The notes under the pieces were generated by a model. It was not told the origin of the DNA, searched no databases, and worked only from the letters and a program-made list of their open reading frames with translations. Both the position numbers and the translations under genes were made by a program. A DNA stretch of 64,000 nucleotides from Sphingobium sp. 15-1 (GTDB lineage Bacteria > Pseudomonadota > Alphaproteobacteria > Sphingomonadales > Sphingomonadaceae): contig NZ_JABXJG010000002.1 in NCBI RefSeq assembly GCF_013375535.1, positions 682,001 to 746,000 on the forward strand. Direction: 5' to 3'. The first letter of the stretch is position 1. Every line of letters begins with the position of its first letter. Below are positions 7,036-15,785 of the stretch, in pieces.

Positions 7036-8542
7036 CGAGGCCTCGCACCATGTCATAACGCGCGCAGTCGGCGATGGGCGGATGCTTGAGCTTCAGATCG
7101 ACCAGGACGCTGATGGCCTGGGTGGGCTGGGGTTCGCGTCGGCGCGACAGGATGTTGAGGATCACTTCGTCATTGGCCGTACCCGCCATCATAGCTTCGC
7201 GGACGGCAGCTTCGACCGCCTCCAGCCCATCTTCGGGCACTGCTGCCAGCACCCGGACGAAGCGCCGATCTGCGTCATCGCTTTTGCCCAGCTTGCGGCG
7301 CAGTTGGGCCAGGGCCGGCGGAAGATCCCAGTCCTGGAAGGGAGCGCCGTTGCGCAATGCTCCCGGCTTGCGGATCAGGACCGGCAGATAATGCCAAGGG
7401 TTGAACGCCGTCTGGTTGCGGCCGAACACGCGAGCATGCTCGGCAACCGCTTGGCCTGCACAACGGATGACGATCCTGTCGGCATAGGCGCGCAGTTGCA
7501 CCGCCTCCCGGGCCGCACTCGCCATGACCGAGTATCGGTTGCGATCGAAGCTCACCAGGCAGGTTGCGCTCGCCACATGTTCGCTCTCGAAGAAGCCGTC
7601 AAAGGGCGTGGCCAATGACTGCAGCGAGGATCGTTCCATCTCCAGCGCCTGCGCAATGGTCATGTCTTCCAGATCTGGATGGGCATAACGCTCGGCCCAC
7701 CGTCGGCACTCGGCCTCCAGCCAGGCGTTCAGCTCTTCGAGGCTGGCAAAGCGCAACCGGGGCTTGAACAGCCGCTCCCGGCTGGTCTGGACCTGGTTCT
7801 CGACCTGTCCCTTCTCCCAGCCTGCCGCCGGGCTGCAAGCCACAGGCTCGACGCCATAATGATCCGTCATGATCAGGAAGCGCCGGTTGAACACCCGCTC
7901 CTTGCCGGTGAACACGCTCGTCACCGCGGTCTTCATGTTGTCGTAAATGCCGCGCGTCGGCACCCCGCCAAAAAAGGCAAAGCCCCGGGCATGCGCGTCA
8001 AAGAGCATCTCCTGGGTCTCGCGCGGATAGGCCCGCACATACGGCGCCCGCGACCAGCACAACCGCATATGAGCTACCTTCACCCGCATCGGCTTGCCGG
8101 CGATCTCCACGTCCTCGTGGCTCCAGTCGAACTGATAGGCCTCACCCGGCCGGAACATGAGCGGGATGAACACCTTGCTCATATCGCCGCCGTCGGTCCG
8201 GCGTTCGCGCTTCCAGCGTGCCGCATAGCGCCGAACCGCATCGTAGGAGCCGGTGAAACCCTCACGCTCCAGAAGATCGTGTATCCGTGTCAGCCGTAGC
8301 CGATCACGCCGGGGCCGTTCCTCGTTCTGCACCAACAACTCGTCCAGCCGTTCGCGAAATGGCCCGGTCTGCGGTCGAGGCTGCTCCTTGCGTTCGTAGC
8401 TGAAATCCGCCTCCGGCGCACGGATCGCCTTGCGCACCGTGTTGCGCGACAACCGTAAATCACGCGCGATCTCTTTGATCGGCTTACCTTCCCTGTGCTC
8501 CCTGCGAATCTTGGCAATAGTCTCCACAATCAACATCCCCAT
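7022..8542 (-). CDS. istA: IS21 transposase IstA
   Basis: The DDE transposase of the element. It has an N-terminal helix-turn-helix (GKPIKEIARDLRLSRNTVRK), a central RNase H-like catalytic core (AYQFDWSHEDVEI, then FFGGVPTRGIYDNMKTAV and a later glutamate region GWEKGQVENQV), and a C-terminal DNA-binding part. The start at 8542 (MGMLIVETI) follows GGCGAGG; the frame continues upstream to a GTG at 8578. About 506 residues, full length for the family. It overlaps istB. Confidence 0.9.
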   Translation of the reverse strand: MGMLIVETIAKIRREHREGKPIKEIARDLRLSRNTVRKAIRAPEADFSYERKEQPRPQTGPFRERLDELLVQNEERPRRDRLRLTRIHDLLEREGFTGSYDAVRRYAARWKRERRTDGGDMSKVFIPLMFRPGEAYQFDWSHEDVEIAGKPMRVKVAHMRLCWSRAPYVRAYPRETQEMLFDAHARGFAFFGGVPTRGIYDNMKTAVTSVFTGKERVFNRRFLIMTDHYGVEPVACSPAAGWEKGQVENQVQTSRERLFKPRLRFASLEELNAWLEAECRRWAERYAHPDLEDMTIAQALEMERSSLQSLATPFDGFFESEHVASATCLVSFDRNRYSVMASAAREAVQLRAYADRIVIRCAGQAVAEHARVFGRNQTAFNPWHYLPVLIRKPGALRNGAPFQDWDLPPALAQLRRKLGKSDDADRRFVRVLAAVPEDGLEAVEAAVREAMMAGTANDEVILNILSRRREPQPTQAISVLVDLKLKHPPIADCARYDMVRGLDAAA

Positions 8543-8653
8543 CCTCGCCGCCTGGAAGTCCAAGCCGCGACGCCTCACACTCTGGAATGATGGGGGTCAA
8601 TTTTAGACGCCGATCACCCCGCTAAGGGGGTCAATTTTGCACGCCGCTCCACA

Positions 8654-8887
8654 CTCATCGAGGCGCGCGAGGCGATGATCGGCACGATGATCGCGGCCAT
8701 GCCAGATGCGCACCGGCATTTCCTGATCGGCTTCAAACAGGGGGAACCGGATTGGTCGTTACTGGACGTGCCCAACGCATCGACTCTGCCCGCAGTGAAG
8801 TGGAAAATGCACAATCTCGGCAAACTCTCCCCCGAACGGCGCCACGCCCTCGTAGAGAGGCTACGAAGCGTGCTGTTTCCCGAGTGA
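8654..8887 (+). pseudogene. C-terminal remnant of an AbiEii-like nucleotidyltransferase
   Basis: About 77 codons open to the right IS21 end and stopping at 8887: LIEAREAMIGTMIAAMPDA, then HFLIGFKQGEPDWSLLDVP, LPAVKWKMHNLGKLS and RHALVERLRSVL. The GEPDW...LPAV.WK..NL pattern is what is remembered from C-termini of AbiEii/AbiGii-type nucleotidyltransferase toxins. The N-terminal catalytic part is missing, so this is a dead fragment cut by the IS. The family call is from memory and moderate. Confidence 0.5.
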
Positions 8888-9046
8888 ATGCCGTCCACGG
8901 CATGTCGAAGAACGGAGGAATTGGCGCCGGACGCAGTTCCATACAGCGCGCCCTTCAATCTTGTTTGAGCTCGTTTCGTTCGCCACGATGTGCCAACATT
9001 TCCCGAAGATAAAATGTTCTCGGTCTTTGATTGGCGAGTCGTGCAC

Positions 9047-9523
9047 ATGACACCGGAAAATCGTCAGACAGTGCCTATTCTGCTGAGCGATCTCATCGAC
9101 GCGCTCGAATTTGTCAGCACTTCCCAATATGACGAACATCACGCCTATATTTGCAGGCAATCGGGCCGCATCCTTTTTCTGGCCGACAGCGTCGACATGG
9201 ACGATGCGGCGGAGTTGCCTGACGATCCGGAGGCCGCAGGCTATATCCTGGTGCCCCATCGACGCGACCTCGACCTTGGGAAAAAGCTGGCGCTCGCATT
9301 CGCCGCCGAGGAACTGCCAGAAGCACAGATGGACGTACGGGACATTTTCAGCCGGAAAGGCGCCTACAGGCGTTTCAAAAATCTGCTCGAGGCGAAGGCC
9401 GTGCTTGAAAGATGGTATGCCTATGAAGAACGCGCGGTCGAAGCGGCCATGTGCCGATGGTGCGACGATGTTGGCTTGACCTGGACCCGCGATACCCATC
9501 CAGATGAGACAGGCAGGAGTTGA
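9047..9523 (+). CDS. UPF0158 family protein
   Basis: About 158 residues. It begins MTPENRQTVPILLSDLIDAL and contains YICRQSGRILFLADSVD, then a region rich in acidic and aromatic residues (RRFKNLLEAKAVLERWYAYEERA near the C-terminus, shown here only in outline), which fits the UPF0158 family of small cytoplasmic proteins without assigned function. Starts at 9014 or 8990 would add a short N-terminal stretch; 9047 matches the usual family start but has no strong ribosome site. It is followed 8 bases later by the frameshifted zinc-finger gene. Confidence 0.6.
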   Translation: MTPENRQTVPILLSDLIDALEFVSTSQYDEHHAYICRQSGRILFLADSVDMDDAAELPDDPEAAGYILVPHRRDLDLGKKLALAFAAEELPEAQMDVRDIFSRKGAYRRFKNLLEAKAVLERWYAYEERAVEAAMCRWCDDVGLTWTRDTHPDETGRS

Positions 9524-9530
9524 GCGGAGA

Positions 9531-10108
9531 ATGATGCCGCGCATATCATGCGACGAATGCCATAGCGGCGTTCCAGACTTCGAAATAACGCATTTCGGGA
9601 GCCTCGAGGCCGGTTACCGGGATCTTTGCAGCCGCTGCACGAGGAGGTCGCCCGCCGGAACGGGCTGACCTTCACCCATATCGCCTTCCTGCCAATGGAA
9701 TTGCTCGATGCGAACGGGGCCGGGCATCGGTTCCATTTTGTGCTGCGGCTCCTTGGCATGATGCTGTCGCTTGAGGCTGTCGAAGTCAAAGGCGGAAGAC
9801 GGGAAGGCTACGAATTCCAGGTGCATGGCGCCGCAGACGCCGATCCGCTTGATCTCATGACGCGCCTGCTCGAACGGATGCGGCATGATCTTGCCACGAC
9901 CTACCTGGTCGAAGGCGATCTGGGTTTGTCCATTTCGGGAACGACCGTCCGAGGCCAACTCACTTGCGACCCAGAATCCGCCGATTATATGCCGGTGCTG
10001 ATCATCGATGGGCGGGAGGTGAGTTGGGAGCAATTTGGTCGCATGCTCATGACCTTTGAGGGATGGCGAATCCATCTCGAAATCCAGGACCCCAGCGAGG
10101 AAGTCTGA
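9531..10108 (+). pseudogene. Zinc-finger / DUF7713-like protein, frameshifted near position 9639
   Basis: Two frames together give one sensible protein. From ATG 9531 the first reads MMPRISCDECHSGVPDFEI and reaches YRDLCSRC at 9638, a CxxC...CxxC zinc knuckle, then meets a stop. The second picks up HEEVARRNGLTFTHIAF from 9638 and runs to 10108, ending in a conserved-looking block (VLIIDGREVSWEQFGRMLM, then FEGWRIHLEI). A -1 shift or one missing base at about 9638-9640 would join CSRC directly to HEEVARRNGL. It could be a real mutation, a sequencing error or programmed frameshifting. The family name is from memory and tentative. Confidence 0.6.
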
Positions 10109-10170
10109 GAGTATCGGTCTTCAATGATCCAATTCCATGAACCGCAAATATCGTGCATGGTTGGGAACGA

Positions 10171-10662
10171 TCAGGCAGCCGCTTTCAAATCGGAAAGCGG
10201 GATCATGAGCGTCATCTCGTTGGTGGGTGATTGCAGGAAACCGCACGCCAAGTAAAATTGCTTCGCGTCATCACTGATTGCATGGACGATCATGCCACGG
10301 ACGCCGACAAGGTCAGCGGCGGCAATCACCCGGCGGCCGGCGTCGCGGATGAGAGCCCTTCCAAAACCTTTGCCGTGTATGGACTGGTCGATCGCCAAAC
10401 GAGCCAGAGTTATAACCGGAATGGGATCTGGCATATTTCGGCGGAAGCGGCCTACGGCCTCCGCACAGGCGATCGAACTGGAGGCCAGCGAATAATAGGC
10501 GATGACGCGCGCGTCATCGCACAGGACGAAAGTTCTGCTGGCTCCGCTTTCATGATTGGCACGCGCGCGGCGCCTTAGCCAATCGTCAAGCGAAGCCGTG
10601 CCGGAGGTGAATTCGTCAAGCAGATGACCGTCATCGAGCGGCACCGGAGCGATGAGCGTCAC
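10171..10662 (-). CDS. GNAT acetyltransferase toxin (TacT-like)
   Basis: A 163-residue GCN5-type acetyltransferase. Key parts are LDDWLRRRARANHESGASRTFVL (in outline), the strand ITLARLAID followed by the acetyl-CoA loop QSIHGKGFGRAL, and FYLACGFLQSPTN near the end. With a DUF1778 protein directly upstream it forms a type II toxin-antitoxin pair; toxins of this class acetylate the amino group of charged tRNAs and block translation. Its start overlaps the antitoxin stop by 4 bases. A second, divergent GNAT/DUF1778 pair lies at 31.8-32.7 kb. Confidence 0.85.
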   Translation of the reverse strand: MTLIAPVPLDDGHLLDEFTSGTASLDDWLRRRARANHESGASRTFVLCDDARVIAYYSLASSSIACAEAVGRFRRNMPDPIPVITLARLAIDQSIHGKGFGRALIRDAGRRVIAAADLVGVRGMIVHAISDDAKQFYLACGFLQSPTNEMTLMIPLSDLKAAA

Positions 10663-10952
10663 TGGGACTCCCAGGGCGCGGGCGTCTGCATGGTTTTGCG
10701 AAGCTGCTCATTCGCTTGCGCGGGGCGGTCGAGCATGGCCAAAAACTCGCCATAGGCTTCGGACGATACAGAAATGACACGTTGGTCGAGGATGGCATCC
10801 TCGGCAGCCTTCCTGGACGCAGCAATCATGAAGTCGGAGCGCGTGCGGCCAAGCATGTTTGCCGCCCGATCGATCAGGGACTGCGTGTCCTTTCGAACAC
10901 GCAGATTGACGGCCTGAAGTGGCGTTTCCGAGGAGGCGGTGGTACGTGGCAT
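10659..10952 (-). CDS. DUF1778 ribbon-helix-helix antitoxin (TacA-like)
   Basis: A 97-residue protein with an N-terminal ribbon-helix-helix (AVNLRVRKDTQSLIDRAA, then GRTRSDFMIAASRKAAEDAI) and a flexible C-terminal tail that would wrap the toxin. It precedes the GNAT toxin with overlapping codons, the usual order. A perfect inverted repeat 35 bases upstream (10987-11005) is a likely operator, matching autoregulation by the antitoxin or the complex. Confidence 0.85.
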   Translation of the reverse strand: MPRTTASSETPLQAVNLRVRKDTQSLIDRAANMLGRTRSDFMIAASRKAAEDAILDQRVISVSSEAYGEFLAMLDRPAQANEQLRKTMQTPAPWESQ

Positions 10953-10986
10953 GCCCTTGATCCTTTAAACCTCTCCCTACCATGAA

Positions 10987-11005
10987 AGATACACGGTGTG
11001 TATCT
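10987..11005. promoter_or_regulatory. Operator-like inverted repeat of the GNAT/DUF1778 pair
   Basis: AGATACAC-GGT-GTGTATCT, a perfect 8-bp inverted repeat with a 3-base spacer, upstream of the antitoxin start at 10952. The GTGTAT half-site recurs in a second palindrome at 11194-11208 (GGTGTAT-T-ATACACC). Confidence 0.6.
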
Positions 11006-11565
11006 ATTATTTTGGAATGCGGGATCGCAGACGAATTTCCGGATCGGGAATGGTAAATTTCGGCATTTAACGGCGATGAACGGCGCGTTGCCGAGCGGCC
11101 GGACTGATCCCGTTTGGAATGACATCACTCATACTCACGGTACTGGCGAAAAACAGGCTTAGCGGCGCTGCGCTAGCCACCGTGAGCAGAAATGGTGTAT
11201 TATACACCACCCGACAAATTCGAGCTTGCTTCAAGGCGTTAATCGCGCAAACTAGGCCCGCTTCCGGGAAAAGAACGGAAGTGGGGCGTGGAAACCCTTC
11301 TGGATTGCTCGGTCACAGATTTCTGGGGCCGGGTGGCATGCGCGCATGTCCAACCGGCAACGGTAAAGGCGCATGCGCCTGTTCCAGACAGGTTTCCAAC
11401 ATCCGGCTTAGGCCGTCGCCCCGAGTGGACATAGGTGCGACGAATGAGCCAGGGCCAATCACGACCGGCGCGGGACCGGTCTAATCCGGGAATATTTCCC
11501 TTTCACGACGACCGCTGCGGGAAGCCATTCCTGCGATGCGGTGCGCATATGATGAGAATGCCGTC
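11006..11565. other. Intergenic region between the toxin-antitoxin pair and the lasso-peptide sigma factor
   Basis: About 560 bases. An open frame at 11119-11484 has no ribosome site and an unconvincing, low-complexity translation. The perfect palindrome GGTGTATTATACACC lies at 11194-11208. The promoter of the sigma factor operon should lie in the right part. Confidence 0.5.
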
Positions 11566-12132
11566 ATGAGCGTCTCTCCCCAACGACGCGCGTCCCTCGA
11601 CGATGACGACGCAAATAGCGCAGCCCCTCCCACCCATGATTTTGCAGACGTGTACCGGCGGGAAAAGCCCCGTCTCCTTCGCTATTTCCTGCAAAAGCTG
11701 GGAAATCGCTCGGATGCTGACGATATGGCGCAGGAAGTAATGACTAGGTTCCTGGGCGCCACGCCTCCGGTCGCGGTGGTAACCCCGCGGGCCTATATCA
11801 CCCGCATCGCCACGAACATGCTGCGGGATCGCGCCGAACGGGGATCGACGCGCCTGTCGCAGCTGTCGGTATCCCTCGACGAAGGATTGCACAAATCCAA
11901 CGACATCGACCCGCATCGTGAAGTCGAGGCGCGGCAGGAGATCCAGCGCTGGCGAGCGATCTTGCGGCAACTGCCGCCGCGCACCCTGGAAATTTTCCTT
12001 CTCAATCGTGTCGAAGGCTATAGCTATCGGGAGATAGCGACTGATCTGAGGCTCCCCTTGTGGAGGGTGCAAAAGCATATGTTGAAGGCCATCCGGCATA
12101 TCGCCGCCAATATGGGAGGCGATCATGAATAA
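11566..12132 (+). CDS. ECF sigma factor, FecI-like
   Basis: About 188 residues with the two expected sigma regions: region 2 (RYFLQKLGNRSDADDMAQEV, then TRFL and AYITRIATNMLRD) and region 4 (LPPRTLEIFLLNRVEGYSY, REIATDLRLPLWRVQKHML). It is followed, with an 8-base overlap, by a FecR-like anti-sigma factor and then a TonB-dependent receptor that carries an STN domain. That is the classic outer-membrane signalling cassette, in which ligand binding at the receptor activates the sigma factor. Here the ligand is presumably the lasso peptide made by the same cluster. The start at 11566 is preferred over 11536, without a strong ribosome site for either. Confidence 0.85.
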   Translation: MSVSPQRRASLDDDDANSAAPPTHDFADVYRREKPRLLRYFLQKLGNRSDADDMAQEVMTRFLGATPPVAVVTPRAYITRIATNMLRDRAERGSTRLSQLSVSLDEGLHKSNDIDPHREVEARQEIQRWRAILRQLPPRTLEIFLLNRVEGYSYREIATDLRLPLWRVQKHMLKAIRHIAANMGGDHE

Positions 12133-13096
12133 ACTCTCATGGTGGGATCGCCGTGCCGCTTCGCGATGGCTTATGAAAATGCAATGCGACCCTGACAGGC
12201 ATCGCGCGGGTCTCCGCCGGTGGATGGCAGCCAAGGATGGCCGTCAACATTTCTATGAAAAATTGTCGGCCAGCGTCGGCGTCGCAGCCGGCGCCGCGGC
12301 CGTTGCGCCCATGCATGTCGAGAAGGGCGTCGCGCAAATGCCAGGATGGCGGCCTGCGCTTGCCGCGGCAACCGTCATGACCCTGATCACCGCCGCCCTG
12401 GTCATGATGTTCTTCTACGCCCCATTCGCGCGCACGGATGCTCTGGGCGGCGGCAAGCTCGCAACGAGGATCGGCGAAGTACGCAAAGTCCGGCTGGAGG
12501 ATGGATCGACGCTCATCCTCGACACCGGAACGAGCATCAATGTCGATCTCTCGGCGGAGCAACGTGTTGTAAGCCTGGAACGCGGGCGGGCAAGGTTCAG
12601 GATCGCGCATGATGCCGCGCGACCGTTCATCGTGCGCTTCGGCCAGAATGAAATCCTGTCCCCCGGCACGATATTCGATGTGACCTATGGCCATCGTATC
12701 GCCATTCATCTCCTTGAAGGAAGCGCCGACGTGAAGGTGCATGGATGGCGTTCCAGTGCTCGCTCCGAGCGACTCTTTCGTCTCCATCCCGGGGAGCAAT
12801 TAGCCTTCCTTGATGGACAAGCCATGTCGCCTTCTGTCATGTCCGCAAAACCTACCGACGAGCAATGGGTCAGCGGCGTGAAAGATCTAGATGATGTTCC
12901 GATCAGCGAGGTAATCGCCGAAGCCAACAGTTACAGCACGACGCAGATCGTGCTCGCTGATCCAGGGCTTGGCAGCCGGGAGATATTCGGCTCGGTTCAC
13001 ATCCGCGACATTGACGCCGTGGCGGAGGCAATTGCCGCATTCCTGGAGGCGAGGATCGATCGTTCCCATCCAGGAAAATTGATCATCACCAAATAA
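12125..13096 (+). CDS. FecR-like anti-sigma factor / regulator
   Basis: A 323-residue inner-membrane protein. The cytoplasmic N-terminus carries the WWDRRAASRWLMKM motif used to hold the sigma factor, one membrane helix spans about residues 77-98, and a periplasmic FecR domain follows (KLATRIGEVRKVRLEDGS, LILDTGTSINV, then FIVRFGQNEILSPGTIFDV). The C-terminal part (VKDLDDVPISEVIAEANSYS onwards) matches the secretin/STN-like tail that contacts the receptor's signalling domain. It is co-transcribed with the sigma factor. Start at 12125. Confidence 0.85.
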   Translation: MNKLSWWDRRAASRWLMKMQCDPDRHRAGLRRWMAAKDGRQHFYEKLSASVGVAAGAAAVAPMHVEKGVAQMPGWRPALAAATVMTLITAALVMMFFYAPFARTDALGGGKLATRIGEVRKVRLEDGSTLILDTGTSINVDLSAEQRVVSLERGRARFRIAHDAARPFIVRFGQNEILSPGTIFDVTYGHRIAIHLLEGSADVKVHGWRSSARSERLFRLHPGEQLAFLDGQAMSPSVMSAKPTDEQWVSGVKDLDDVPISEVIAEANSYSTTQIVLADPGLGSREIFGSVHIRDIDAVAEAIAAFLEARIDRSHPGKLIITK

Positions 13097-13190
13097 ATTT
13101 TAGCCAAGCCAGCTTCAACTTTTCCTTCCCCCGTCTTTTCCCGTTTGCCCTGTCCAAGAAGGGCGCAGCGAAAATGATGGGGGAAGCATC

Positions 13191-15785
13191 ATGGGTTTCG
13201 GCAAGACGGGATTTCTGATTGGCGCAGCGACCGCCCTGGTCGCGATAAGTCCGCATGTCCTGGCTCAGGACAGCGAAAAGCGATCCTATGATCTTCCGGC
13301 GCAGGATCTGAAATATGCGCTTCGTGCCGTTGCCCGCAAGGACGGCTATCAACTGATAGCGGATTCAAGAGCACTTCGGGGCAAGCAGGCAAAAGCCCTC
13401 AAGGGCGCCTATACAGTCAGCGAGGCTGTCAGCCTCCTTGTCGAGGGCAGCGACCTCATAGCGGAAGTCCGCAACGGTTCGATCTTCGTTCGGGGGCGAG
13501 GCGAACCATCGCGGGAGGCGATAAACGGCACGGCGGAAAATAATATCATCGTCACCGGGTCGCGCATTCGCGGTGGCGCAAGCGCGTCGCCCGTGATGAC
13601 CAGGACACAGGATGATATTCGCACAGCCGGACTTTCCAATCTCGGCGATTTCGCCCGCAGCCTGCCTCAAAGCTTTGCCGGCGGGCAAAATCCCGGGGTC
13701 ACGGTCGGCGTGGGAGGTATCAGTAACGAGAATGTAAGCTCCGCTTCCAGCCTCAATCTTCGCGGACTTGGTCCCGATGCCACGCTGACACTACTGAATG
13801 GCCGACGCATCGCCTATAATGGCGTGGCGCAGGCCATCGATATTTCCTCCATTCCCCTGGGCGCGGTCGATCGCGTGGAAATCATCACCGATGGTGCTTC
13901 TGCCGTTTACGGTTCGGACGCGGTCGCTGGCGTCGCCAATATCATCCTCAAGCGCAGCTATGATGGAATGGAGGCATCCGCCCGATTGGGCGCGGCAACC
14001 GATGGCGGCGACGAGCAGCAGCAATATAGCGTGGTGGCGGGAAAGACCGGACGCAATCTCGGCTTCATGTTCACCTATAGCTATGACCGCAGCACGGCCA
14101 TAAAGGCCGGCGACCGTTCATTCACCAACAACGCCTTTCCCAACACGACCATTCTCCCGGCCATGAGACAGCATAGCATAGTGGCGACCGGATATTGGGA
14201 ACCCACCGACCACCTCACCATCAGCACCGACGCGCTTTTCAGCAATCGTCATTCCATCACCATTCAGCCGCTTATCAGCAACGATTATCGGGATCGAGGA
14301 TATCGCCGGACACCGCGGAACCAATCCTGGTCAATATCCCCAAAAATAGAATGGAAGCTGCCCGCCGACTGGCTCGCCACATTCATGGGTACCGCAGCAC
14401 AGGACAAGCTTGAAATCAACTCGCGCCTCTACACAGCAGGTCTGCTGAATTTCGCCTCGGTCGGCAGCTATACCAACAAGTCCCGCATATTGGAGATGAA
14501 CCTGGAGGGCGCACTCGTCGATCTGCCGGCTGGCGACTTGCGACTCGCCCTCGGTGGCGGCTACCGATCGAACAGGCTGATCGCCGATCTCCAGACGGAA
14601 AGAGCGACCGGGACAACGCCTACGGTACAATTTTCAAAAAATCGCAGCAGCTATTACCTCTTTGGCGAAGCCGCCATTCCGATCGTGGCGCCAGAGCAGG
14701 ACATTGATTTCATTCATGCGCTGTCTCTCAGCGCCGCAGCGCGCTATGAAAGCTATTCGGGCGGAATGGGGCATGTCACGACGCCCAAATTGGGACTCGT
14801 CTACGCCCCGTCGAAAGATATCAATCTCAAATTTTCATGGGGCCGCTCGTTCAAGACACCGACGCTCTACCAACAGTTTCTCGATTATACGGCGCAGTTG
14901 GTGCCGATCAGTGATTTTGGCGGCAGTGCCTACCCCGCTTCAGCTACGGCGCTCTACATCTCTGGTGGCAATGCTGATCTCAGGCCCGAGCGGGCCACCA
15001 CAATGGCCGCGACGTTTGAGATACATCCGGCCGCGCTGCCTGGGCTTAAGATGAGCACAAGCCTCTTCCACATCCGTTACAAGAACAGGATCGCCACGCC
15101 GATCGCCTCGACGACCGGTCTATTGTCCAACCCCGCCTATCAGTCCCTGGTCAACCTTAGTCCCACCGAGGCACTCATCGAAGCTTTCATATCGGGATCT
15201 CCCACAGGTCTTACGAACCTCACCGACGCGCCTTTCAATATCGACAATGTGGCGGCTATCGTCGACAGCCGATACGTCAATATCGCCCAGCAGACAGCGA
15301 AAGGGATCGATCTCGACATAAGCTATTCTGTCAGATTGGCCGCTGGGGATATGATCCATCTGACGGGAAATCTGACCTATCTCGAGAGCCGCCGGAAAGT
15401 CACTCCCGTATCCGCCGCGGTCGATGCGGCCGGCACCTTGTTTTTCCCGCCGCATTGGCGCGCGCGAGGGGGCGCGGACTGGTCTCATGGCGGTTTCAGC
15501 CTGGGGATATTCGGCAATTATATCGGCGGAATCAAGGATCAACGGCTGATGGCCGCCTCATCGATCGACGGCATGACCACCGTCGACATGTCCGCGCGAT
15601 ACCGCACCTCCGATGACAGCGGTATCCTCAACGGAATCGAAATCAGCGCTGCAGCACTCAATATCTTCAACGACAAGCCGGATCGGATCCAGACGACAGC
15701 TCGCTACTATCCGACCTTCGACTCCACCAACTATTCCGCAGTGGGGCGCTTCATCAGCCTAACGGTGACGAAGAGGTTTCAATGA
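13191..15785 (+). CDS. TonB-dependent receptor with STN signalling domain (lasso peptide importer)
   Basis: An 864-residue outer-membrane transporter. Order: signal peptide (cleavage near ISPHVLAQ), STN domain at about 27-105 (KRSYDLPAQDLKYALRAVAR onwards), plug domain (NIIVTGSRIRGG, LRGLGPDATLTLLNGRRIAY, DAVAGVANIILKR), and a 22-strand-type barrel ending LTVTKRF with a C-terminal aromatic residue. The STN domain ties it to the FecI/FecR pair upstream. Lasso clusters of this proteobacterial type carry such a receptor next to an isopeptidase, and the receptor imports the threaded peptide. The stop overlaps the isopeptidase start (ATGA). Confidence 0.85.
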   Translation: MGFGKTGFLIGAATALVAISPHVLAQDSEKRSYDLPAQDLKYALRAVARKDGYQLIADSRALRGKQAKALKGAYTVSEAVSLLVEGSDLIAEVRNGSIFVRGRGEPSREAINGTAENNIIVTGSRIRGGASASPVMTRTQDDIRTAGLSNLGDFARSLPQSFAGGQNPGVTVGVGGISNENVSSASSLNLRGLGPDATLTLLNGRRIAYNGVAQAIDISSIPLGAVDRVEIITDGASAVYGSDAVAGVANIILKRSYDGMEASARLGAATDGGDEQQQYSVVAGKTGRNLGFMFTYSYDRSTAIKAGDRSFTNNAFPNTTILPAMRQHSIVATGYWEPTDHLTISTDALFSNRHSITIQPLISNDYRDRGYRRTPRNQSWSISPKIEWKLPADWLATFMGTAAQDKLEINSRLYTAGLLNFASVGSYTNKSRILEMNLEGALVDLPAGDLRLALGGGYRSNRLIADLQTERATGTTPTVQFSKNRSSYYLFGEAAIPIVAPEQDIDFIHALSLSAAARYESYSGGMGHVTTPKLGLVYAPSKDINLKFSWGRSFKTPTLYQQFLDYTAQLVPISDFGGSAYPASATALYISGGNADLRPERATTMAATFEIHPAALPGLKMSTSLFHIRYKNRIATPIASTTGLLSNPAYQSLVNLSPTEALIEAFISGSPTGLTNLTDAPFNIDNVAAIVDSRYVNIAQQTAKGIDLDISYSVRLAAGDMIHLTGNLTYLESRRKVTPVSAAVDAAGTLFFPPHWRARGGADWSHGGFSLGIFGNYIGGIKDQRLMAASSIDGMTTVDMSARYRTSDDSGILNGIEISAAALNIFNDKPDRIQTTARYYPTFDSTNYSAVGRFISLTVTKRFQ

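Larger units (their letters stand above)
6091..8653 (-). mobile_element. IS21-family insertion sequence
   Basis: Contains istA and istB in the usual overlapping order. The ends match as inverted repeats: TGTCAACCGGCGCGCAAAG from the left against TGTGGAGCGGCGTGCAAAA read inward from the right, each running into TTGACCCCC. Each end also carries a second inner TTGACCCCC repeat, typical of IS21 multiple terminal repeats. A GC-rich hairpin lies between the left end and istB. No clear target-site duplication flanks the element and different truncated genes lie on each side, so a deletion probably accompanied or followed insertion. Confidence 0.85.

Noticed and set aside
11119..11484. 121-codon plus-strand frame before the sigma factor
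   Set aside because: No ribosome site, and the translation looks random; it contains the palindrome at 11194-11208.
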